Source of the DNA: a virus
IMG/VR virus record: IMGVR_UViG_3300008259_005066
Coordinates: 124,001 to 188,000 of that record
Length of the DNA stretch: 64,000 bases
Strand: one strand, 5' to 3'
The notes beneath the pieces are model-generated. The model saw only the letters and a program-made list of their open reading frames with translations. It searched no databases and was not told the origin of the DNA. The translations under genes and the position numbers were made by a program. Shown in pieces: positions 59,201 to 64,000 of this stretch. Within the stretch, counting starts at the first letter, position 1, and the number at the start of each line of letters is the position of its first letter.

Positions 59201-59980
59201 ATAGGACTGTTGTGGATTGGACAGCCCATTGATCCACTGTGAGTTCATCACTATGTTGCCAGTGCCGTCCCATTGTAGCACACCGCTGGCAGAATTCAGC
59301 GTGAGATCACCAGAACTGGTTGTGACAGTGTTGGTTACAATGTTGGGTGCTGTCACATTGCCAATGGCCACTATGTTGCCAGAAGAATACAAGTTGCCAC
59401 CATTGATATTGCCAGTGGCCGTGATTGTTGTGGCCGCTGAAATAGCGGCGTTGGATATGACATTGCCACCCGTGATATTACCAGTGGCAGTGACAGTGGT
59501 AGCGGCCGATATGGCAGCATTGGACACGATGTTGCCACCTGTGACATTGCCACCCACTGTGACTGTGTTTGAAATGTTTACGATATTGCCAGTGAAATAC
59601 TCCTGCACCACCAGATTGGCCACTACCAGGTTGCCAGATATGCTGACATTACCTATCACAGCGCCGGTGGATATCAAGTTACCAGCAGTTAAATTCGCAG
59701 TGACGGCTACATTGGTGCCATCATAGGTAAATCCAGAATTAGTTAGAGCTAACTGTGTAGACCCAGCATAAAATACGCCATTGGCCGTGGCCGAAGTGAT
59801 GCGAACATTTGACGCATTGGCCACACCCAAAACTGTGAAATCATCCGCAGGTGTGCTGGTTAGCACGCCAACACGATTGTTGTCTACATCAAAGTAGATC
59901 AGGTTGCCCTGGATGCTGAGATTGGCACCACGTTGCAGGTTGTCCTGCAATATATTGCCGGAAATGCGAGATATTGCCAT
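56243..59980 (-). CDS. Large repetitive tail fibre, N-terminal fragment
   Basis: 1245 codons. N-terminus MAISRISGNILQDNLQ is fibre-like; ~260-500 hold the same adaptor-type domain (QRVLVYQQALAYENGVYVV, SYVKTAPPGPF) as in the 1361-aa fibre. Two blocks of 20-residue repeats (SATGNITGGNVISNAAISA) flank it. It stops abruptly inside a repeat (GNVTGGN, TAG at 56243-56245). AAGGG precedes ATG 59980 with a late box. The C-terminal part is in the +1 frame at 54934-56262. Confidence 0.75.
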   Translation of the reverse strand: MAISRISGNILQDNLQRGANLSIQGNLIYFDVDNNRVGVLTSTPADDFTVLGVANASNVRITSATANGVFYAGSTQLALTNSGFTYDGTNVAVTANLTAGNLISTGAVIGNVSISGNLVVANLVVQEYFTGNIVNISNTVTVGGNVTGGNIVSNAAISAATTVTATGNITGGNVISNAAISAATTITATGNINGGNLYSSGNIVAIGNVTAPNIVTNTVTTSSGDLTLNSASGVLQWDGTGNIVMNSQWINGLSNPQQSYDAATKQYVDDAVSSGIHIHTPVYVETPVALPAATYTQGGNTFTVTDTIAGNVVVFSSAANLQINDQLWFANSFSGIAGNTAYFVVSTPNASAAVLTTIYNGVPVANITSAAGLTQGVTVNSGIGATLTANVNAQLTVDGVNPTVGQRVLVYQQALAYENGVYVVSQTGNVSAPWILTRSSDTDTYEPDTSTGLDQGSYFYVQAGNTGAGESYVKTAPPGPFIIGYANIEFTQFSASQVYSANTAAGLVLNGTVFAAKVDNDTTAFDGSGNISVKPGANLVTPNIGNAVGNSLTVNGNITAANLNANLGVYTATLTATETAIVGNLSTQGFVAATGNVWGGNVISNAAISATTTISATGNITGGNLTSNAAISAATTVSATGNITGGNLVSNAAISAVTTISATGNITGGNVTSNAAISATTTISATGNITGGNVISNAAISAATTVTATGNITGGNIISNGSISGITLTITGNAAVGNILTDGYYYANGAPVDFQQPAGSNTQIQYNLNSDFGASANLTYDQATNIFQVGYGTGGNIQTDTLTVTGSITGDDITAQGNLQVNGDAIIDGNLTVNGDLVYNNVTSLNIEDPIISMGRGANNTPLTTNDGKDRGEQLWYYSTSEKSAFIGYDNSAGNLLAAKDVTIANEIVTVNQFGTWQIGNLYGESALIVGNTVSGNLATAGQISATGNITGGNVIANALITGQDLSIANSAVITANVTAGNVSTGSGNISTGNITVTVNVNSGNIVNLGTIDSTGNITTPANVQGNYLIANSAVIGNVTITDLDVGNISATGYVNVTGNVTGGNLTSNAAVSAATTVSATGNITGGNLVSNAAISASTTITATGNITGGNVISNALISGQDLNIANSAVIVANVTAGNLSVGSGNINGGNITILANVTSGNIINLGTLTSTGNITTPANVQGNYLIANSAVVGNVSITDLYVANISATGQANVNGNVSVGNLISNSAVSAATTISATGNVTGGN
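57780..58240 (-). repeat. Tandem 60-nt repeats in fibre shaft
   Basis: Successive 60-nt units coding for a 20-residue ISA-TT-x-ATGNITGGN-x-x-SNAA block. Some units differ by only a few bases (e.g. those from 57831 and 57891). Similar units occur at 59400-59560 and 56640-56800. Confidence 0.8.
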
Positions 59981-59996
59981 CGATAGCCCTTTTTAC

Positions 59997-60003
59997 TATT
60001 TAT
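59997..60003 (-). promoter_or_regulatory. late-promoter-like box ATAAATA for the fibre at 59980
   Basis: 16 nt before the ATG, with AAGGG in the leader. Confidence 0.6.
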
Positions 60004-60007
60004 GGGC

Positions 60008-60430
60008 TTATGGTTGTGTGGGCGCGACCACGCTCCTGATGACGTTTATGGGCTCGCCATCGGGCGGAGCCGAAGTAAAAGTTATGTCGTAACCACCGCC
60101 CGTGATTGAGTATGTGGTACCAGGTTGCTGATACACAGAACCTATGAACACAATGACTTGATCATCTGCAGAAATTGCTGTGGTATTGGTGAGGCTAAAA
60201 GTCAAGGTAGAGCCATCGCCGGTGTCGCTGTAGACATCTACATTGAGTTCTCCGCCTATGCCCACAGGGCGAAATACAGAACCGTTGAAAAATTCCAGCG
60301 TGCCTATGTCTGTGTTATAACGGAAACTGCCAAAAACCGGTGCTGTGGGACGTGTGCTGGAATCGCCAGCAGGAACCACTATGCTGGAACTACCGCTTTG
60401 CAGTTGACGATTTTTGACAAAGTAACCCAT
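60008..60430 (-). CDS. Small fibre-associated protein
   Basis: 140 aa. STRPTAPVFGSFRYNTDIGTLEFFNG and IGSVYQQPGTTYSITGGGYDITFTSAPPDGEPI match segments inside the large fibres (TGNTAQRPG..GALRFNTNT; TFTEAP). It thus looks like a stand-alone version of the fibre beta domain. TAATG overlap with the next gene upstream. No catalytic motif. Confidence 0.6.
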   Translation of the reverse strand: MGYFVKNRQLQSGSSSIVVPAGDSSTRPTAPVFGSFRYNTDIGTLEFFNGSVFRPVGIGGELNVDVYSDTGDGSTLTFSLTNTTAISADDQVIVFIGSVYQQPGTTYSITGGGYDITFTSAPPDGEPINVIRSVVAPTQP

Positions 60431-60744
60431 TAGATAGTGGTGAAACTTGCGACTGTGGTGATAGCATTGTTGGCATTGGCATCGGCCCGCACTGTATCGC
60501 CTGGTCCCAACAGCAGTTTTTCACTGCCCGCATACAATTGATAGGTATCGTTGGCAGTGATCAACAGTTGGCTCAATATGGTGTTGCTGTTGCCGGCTGA
60601 GCTACCGCTGGGCACCACATACACATTGGCAACCACGTTGCCAGCTGAGTAGTTTGTGAAACTCAAAAATGTGATAGCCGTGTTGCCCGAACTGGTGTAG
60701 ATATTACCGGCTGCTGTTGTTACGTTTCCTACTGCTATAGTCAT
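60430..60744 (-). CDS. Small beta-rich virion protein
   Basis: 104 aa, Thr/Ala/Val/Gly-rich. The ANDTYQLYAGSEKLLLGPGDTV segment resembles that in the 92-aa protein at 27903-28181, so both may share a small virion fold. It lies between the 140-aa and 210-aa fibre-associated genes. The ATG 60744 follows AAGGA. No enzymatic motif. Confidence 0.55.
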   Translation of the reverse strand: MTIAVGNVTTAAGNIYTSSGNTAITFLSFTNYSAGNVVANVYVVPSGSSAGNSNTILSQLLITANDTYQLYAGSEKLLLGPGDTVRADANANNAITTVASFTTI

Positions 60745-60754
60745 GATCTGTTCC

Positions 60755-61387
60755 TTAGAATATTATGCTGAAAACAATGGCTTTGGATTTGCTTATCAAC
60801 TCATCCTGATTGGCATCGTTGTTGAAGTATATGCCAGTGCCTCCGCTACCAGGCACATCGGATGTTATTGTGGCCGCATTGCCAATGGCAGTGGGAGTGG
60901 CGCCGTTGTATTCCAGCACCAAAGTTCCATCTAGTGTGAGTTCGCTGGTGGCATAATCAAATGTCAGACCGGCATTGCCACCAAATGTGCCATCTCCGTT
61001 GTTGAACTGCACCGCTGTGTTTGAACCACCCGGAACTACTGTGTTACCTGTGGCGATAGGAGTCCATGATCCTGTCAAGCCCGTGGTGTCTGTGGACGAG
61101 GTCAGTTCCCATTGTGCTGTGTTGTTGTTGTATCGCAGGCCTGCAAAGTTTGAAGCAGTGCGATGCGTGAGCAAACCAGAATTTGATGCGTAGCTTCCTG
61201 TGTTGGACGAGTTGACCAGGATGAACGGATCTTTGACATTGAGTTCGTCCACATTGATATAGGTCAAATTACCTTGCACCGTCAAGTTTCCACTCACAGT
61301 GGTATCCGTGTCGATATAGACCTTCTGCGTGGGAGGATCAATGGTCTGGATGTAGTAATCGCCGTCGATGCGTTTGTAACTGGTCAT
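60755..61387 (-). CDS. Fibre-like protein, short
   Basis: 210 aa. GNLTVQGNLTYINVDELNVKDPFIL is the same module as GNLTVNGDLVYNNVTSLNIEDPIIS in the long fibres, and GGSNTAVQFNNGDGTFGGNAGLTFD matches GSNTQILFNNNGLIAGDAGITYD. It is thus a shortened fibre composed of the central modules. AAGGG 8 nt before ATG 61387 and a late box indicate late expression. Likely an accessory fibre or adaptor. Confidence 0.6.
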   Translation of the reverse strand: MTSYKRIDGDYYIQTIDPPTQKVYIDTDTTVSGNLTVQGNLTYINVDELNVKDPFILVNSSNTGSYASNSGLLTHRTASNFAGLRYNNNTAQWELTSSTDTTGLTGSWTPIATGNTVVPGGSNTAVQFNNGDGTFGGNAGLTFDYATSELTLDGTLVLEYNGATPTAIGNAATITSDVPGSGGTGIYFNNDANQDELISKSKAIVFSIIF

Positions 61388-61971
61388 ATCTGCCCTTTTG
61401 CTGTATTTAGCAGGGTTTGGAATTCCAAAATTGGCATGCTACGCAGATTTTTCACTGTGTCAAAACCGGCCACTCGAGCGGATTGCAGGCCTTCTACCCG
61501 TATGAATTCTCTGGCAGGAAAATCCCCACAGATCTGTATGATCTGTTTGACCCAATTGCCGCTGAATGTGGGCGGATCCTGGCTTTTTTTGTAGAACTGC
61601 GTGTCAGCATAGAGATTGTTGAACTGCCCATTGGTGGTTCCAAGATCAAATCCCAGCAGGTAAATGCAGTGATATCCATCAAGACAAGCCAAGGCCACTG
61701 CATTGGGACCGGAACTGAATCCTTGATATTTGCTGTCCAATCTGTGCGCACCGCTTTCAGGCAAGGGTTTGCGGGTGTAGAAACGATGCTTCTTGGCATA
61801 GCCCGAATCTTGTATGGCCGTGGCGATGGGACGGTCAGTGGCTATCAGCACATCAGGTGTGAACGTGCGATACAAGGCATTGCATCCATACACTGGCCCT
61901 TGTGTTTTCAATTGTGCAAGATCGATGGGTTCGCGGCTGCGGCCGTTGCCCAAAACAAATGCTGTGGTCAT
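61384..61971 (-). CDS. MptE/DUF115-like protein
   Basis: 195 aa. FVLGNGRSREPIDLAQL (Gly-rich nucleotide-binding start), YGCNALYRTFTPDVLIATD, then SGPNAVALACLDGYHCIYLLGFDLG. This pattern is common in marine phages and is placed with MptE-like or DUF115 proteins, some of which handle nucleotide-activated sugars or pterins. Paralogous to 45805-46476. The ATG at 61971 lies directly against the T-tract of a terminator, and the stop overlaps the 210-aa gene (ATGA). Confidence 0.55.
   Translation of the reverse strand: MTTAFVLGNGRSREPIDLAQLKTQGPVYGCNALYRTFTPDVLIATDRPIATAIQDSGYAKKHRFYTRKPLPESGAHRLDSKYQGFSSGPNAVALACLDGYHCIYLLGFDLGTTNGQFNNLYADTQFYKKSQDPPTFSGNWVKQIIQICGDFPAREFIRVEGLQSARVAGFDTVKNLRSMPILEFQTLLNTAKGQI
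61404..61410 (-). promoter_or_regulatory. late-promoter-like box CTAAATA for ATG 61387
   Basis: Lies inside the 3' end of the MptE-like gene, 16 nt before the ATG, with AAGGG between. Confidence 0.55.
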
Positions 61972-62006
61972 AAAAAATCCTCCCTGTATGTATCTGGGGA
62001 GGATTT
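61972..62006 (-). terminator. Rho-independent terminator abutting a start codon
   Basis: Minus strand AAATCCTCCC, 12-nt loop, GGGAGGATTT, TTT, then ATG of the next gene. 10-bp perfect stem (61975-61984 with 61997-62006). Confidence 0.85.
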
Positions 62007-62022
62007 CCGAGCCTTAGGTATT

Positions 62023-62784
62023 TTAGCTGTTGTAGTTTTCTACGATGCCAAGATCCAAAAGATTCTGCTGTGTGCCTGTGTTACCAGATCCGGTTGTGCC
62101 CGATTTGATAACTGTGCCTTCGTCTGTAAAGAAGTTGGCAGCATAACGCACATCATTGACCACGCTGGTGGCAGCATAGGTAGATCCACCTGTGAAGTCC
62201 AAGATGAACTTGTTGGTCAACTTGCTGATACGGCGTGCTGTAGAGTCATTCAATGTGAACGTGATGTTCATATTGCCCGAAGTCAATGTTGTATCGGCTT
62301 CGTCGGCTAAGATGCAAACACCAACTGCGTTTACTCGACCTGTGCCGGTGCTACCAAGTGCGGCTGTAGCAGTAAAGATTTGACCCACTGTGGGTGTGCC
62401 AGTTACTCCGTAAGCAGTCCAATTGGTGTCGCCAACAACAGTGATGCGATACGCTGTGCCTGATACCAATGCTGTGCGAGCGGTCGTGCCACCAACCAAG
62501 AACTTGTGTGCGCCTTTTTGTGTGATGATGTAACCATCTTCTTCAGCAAAACCTGTGATACGCACACGGCATTTCACAGTGGGATAGTTTGCTGAATCCA
62601 CTGTGTTGGATCCACCAACCACACCTTCATATTCAGTGGCCGAACCAGGTGTGAAACCTGTGGGTACCACGGGTGCTGTCAGTGCTGAAAAAGGATTGAA
62701 GCCGATGTCAACTCCGGGATTAGCGCCGGTTGAAGAGTTATAACTCGTTTCCGAGATGTTTTTGATTTTGAGAGGACGTCCCAT
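62023..62784 (-). CDS. Putative virion structural protein
   Basis: 253 aa. Starts MGRPLKIKN, an opening seen in conserved virion proteins of aquatic T4-like phages, then a beta-rich body with Gly/Thr/Val; a central TAYRITVVGDTNWTAYG ... VGQIFTAT segment is an inserted module. No enzymatic motif. AAGGAG precedes ATG 62784 after a 93-nt leader with two short hairpins; a strong terminator follows. Highly expressed single-gene unit. Confidence 0.6.
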   Translation of the reverse strand: MGRPLKIKNISETSYNSSTGANPGVDIGFNPFSALTAPVVPTGFTPGSATEYEGVVGGSNTVDSANYPTVKCRVRITGFAEEDGYIITQKGAHKFLVGGTTARTALVSGTAYRITVVGDTNWTAYGVTGTPTVGQIFTATAALGSTGTGRVNAVGVCILADEADTTLTSGNMNITFTLNDSTARRISKLTNKFILDFTGGSTYAATSVVNDVRYAANFFTDEGTVIKSGTTGSGNTGTQQNLLDLGIVENYNS

Positions 62785-62877
62785 TTTGTTTTCTCCTTAA
62801 AGAAGCCCAATGCGGGTTCTAGCCGCTACGCAGGGGGTTGATGCCTGCATAAAACGCTGAATTGCGTTGTGTAAGAG

Positions 62878-62884
62878 TATTTAT
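62878..62884 (-). promoter_or_regulatory. late-promoter-like box ATAAATA overlapping a stop codon
   Basis: TAA (62883-62881) is the stop of the next gene upstream. Drives the 253-aa virion gene through a 93-nt leader. Confidence 0.55.
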
Positions 62885-63951
62885 GATCTTTCGCCATTAA
62901 GCAGGGCTACCACCGGTGCCAGGATCTGTTGTTCCACATTGCCTGAATGGAACCAATGGAAATTGTGTTCAATATGGAAACGATTGGCATGCCACCAATC
63001 TCGTGTGTCTGCGTGATGCTGATTGACCACTTCGGCCACGAGATGCAACCTACTGCTGAAATTCTGTTTGAGATCATAGTCATCACAGAAAGTATGGAAT
63101 CCCAGTCGTTTCAACCATGCAGTGGTTCCAGGCGCACCCACCACAAGGAATAGTTGTCCGGCAGCGATGGGTTTCCAGATCTTTTCGCTAGTAAAACTGA
63201 TCAAGGCCGATGTCTCTGTGACCACATTGCACCATGCATCTTGATAGGCTGGATGCGCCAAAGAATGGTCGTTTTGTCCTAAGGTTTCGCCTTGCCATGC
63301 CATGGGAAAATCTCGTATGTTTGTGATGCATCGTTGTGCCAGTTCATCGCCTATGAGATTGGCCAATCCACGATATTGGTATGCAGTGATTGGATGCCCC
63401 TGATAGGGACAGCGATCATAGAAACTGTAGATAAACTTGTCCAGCAGTCCAAGATCTTTGACCATGGTATAGAACACCAAACGATGGAACGTGGGATTGC
63501 GATTGAGACAGGAGAACGCATGTGTTCTATCATGACTGGGGAACTCGCGACACAGCGATTGTTTTTTAAAAACAAACAACCAACTGGGATATGTAATCTC
63601 TCGGAGATGTTGATGCTGTGTGAGATCAAACTGGCTCAAACCAAAAAAACAAGGTATACGGAATTCACCAGCGATGTTATCCAGTATGATAGACTTGTCT
63701 CGATAGTCTGTGACAGGATCTTGCGTGCCGTCAAATATGATCTGTTCAAATCTGATGTTATCGGCGCTGGCCCGATCAACCACGGTCTTTACGTAATGTT
63801 CTATGTCTTGACCTTTGACTAAATTGCAGTCAATGACCAGGGTTGGACGATGGACCTGTTTCAACAACGGTTCATAGTGCTGGTGAGGATTGTTTTCAAC
63901 AAAATCAAACTGATCAGTGTTGAAGTTGTAGCGCCAATGCAGATCTTGCAT
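62881..63951 (-). CDS. Glycosyltransferase-like protein of the EKTFKA family
   Basis: 356 aa. C-terminal half: LISFTSEKIWKPIAAGQLFLVVGAPGTTAWLKRLGFHTFCDDYD, the same motif order as the protein at 14399-15427. The first half (PCFFGLSQFDL, FVFKKQSL, AFSCLNRNP) is distinct; the SCLNR-x-P opening is typical of this phage family. It may transfer a sugar to fibres, being next to them. The start is ATG 63951, 5 nt after ATAAGTA. Confidence 0.55.
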   Translation of the reverse strand: MQDLHWRYNFNTDQFDFVENNPHQHYEPLLKQVHRPTLVIDCNLVKGQDIEHYVKTVVDRASADNIRFEQIIFDGTQDPVTDYRDKSIILDNIAGEFRIPCFFGLSQFDLTQHQHLREITYPSWLFVFKKQSLCREFPSHDRTHAFSCLNRNPTFHRLVFYTMVKDLGLLDKFIYSFYDRCPYQGHPITAYQYRGLANLIGDELAQRCITNIRDFPMAWQGETLGQNDHSLAHPAYQDAWCNVVTETSALISFTSEKIWKPIAAGQLFLVVGAPGTTAWLKRLGFHTFCDDYDLKQNFSSRLHLVAEVVNQHHADTRDWWHANRFHIEHNFHWFHSGNVEQQILAPVVALLNGERS

Positions 63952-63956
63952 CGCAA

Positions 63957-63963
63957 TACTTAT
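63957..63963 (-). promoter_or_regulatory. late-promoter-like box ATAAGTA, 5 nt before ATG 63951
   Basis: G-variant as before 2482 and 23802. No Shine-Dalgarno site. Confidence 0.45.
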
Positions 63964-64000
63964 GGTGTTTTTACTATCAGACTATGATTGGCTGGTGGGG

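Noticed and set aside
1-64000. Diversity-generating retroelement suggested by the Mtd-like fibre N-terminus
   Set aside because: No reverse transcriptase and no template/variable repeat pair with adenine mutation pattern was seen.

Overview
This window is part of a T4-like myovirus (contractile-tailed phage) genome of moderate GC. The evidence is T4 core genes recognisable from motifs: UvsW, UvsX, UvsY, gp32, dNMP kinase, DexA-type exonuclease, both terminase subunits, gp4, gp13, gp14, gp15, tail sheath gp18 and tail tube gp19. Major capsid, portal, prohead protease, polymerase and the late sigma factor are not here, so this is only a fraction of the genome. No tRNA, rRNA, CRISPR or integrase was seen. 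The host cannot be named from the sequence; the style is that of aquatic T4-like phages. No stretch longer than about 220 bp lacks a gene.

Layout (most genes on the minus strand). 1-4.3 kb: UvsW helicase (cut by the window edge), a radical SAM protein, an AAA+ ATPase with two strong sigma70-like promoters, and a small beta-rich protein. 4.4-15.4 kb: a surface-glycan cassette with DxD glycosyltransferases, capsule-type transferases, a nucleotidyltransferase-cupin fusion, four methyltransferases and a 2OG-Fe(II) oxygenase. 15.4-19.5 kb: recombination/ssDNA block (uvsY, radical SAM, small acidic protein, uvsX, 32). 19.6-24.8 kb: two oxygenase-like proteins, a 503-aa unknown, large terminase, HNH nuclease, secreted thermonuclease. 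24.8-31.1 kb: virion proteins, including a cluster whose N-termini look like T4 capsid-targeting sequences. 31.1-37.6 kb: gp16, gp4, a small unknown, a tube-like baseplate protein, tube and sheath. 37.7-45.8 kb: zinc-finger protein, dNMP kinase, DexA, gp13, an amidinotransferase-like enzyme, two unknowns, then gp14-gp15-Nudix on the plus strand. 45.8-64 kb: MptE-like proteins, large repetitive tail fibres, fibre accessories and another glycosyltransferase-like protein.

Regulation is unusually readable. A late-promoter-like box, (A/C/G/T)TAA(A/G)TA, precedes most transcription units. In 11 genes it lies only 4-7 nt before the ATG, with no Shine-Dalgarno room; three genes with sigma70-like -10 boxes show the same geometry (5-6 nt). 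Promoter-proximal genes therefore look leaderless, while operon-internal genes have AAGGA/AGGAG sites or ATGA/TGATG overlaps. In five places the stop codon of the upstream gene lies in or touches the next promoter box. Plus-strand genes sit as islands whose 3' ends overlap the next minus-strand gene.

Two long virion genes are broken by frameshifts: the sheath near 37.2 kb and a tail fibre at 56.25 kb. These may be assembly errors, recoding sites or real lesions.
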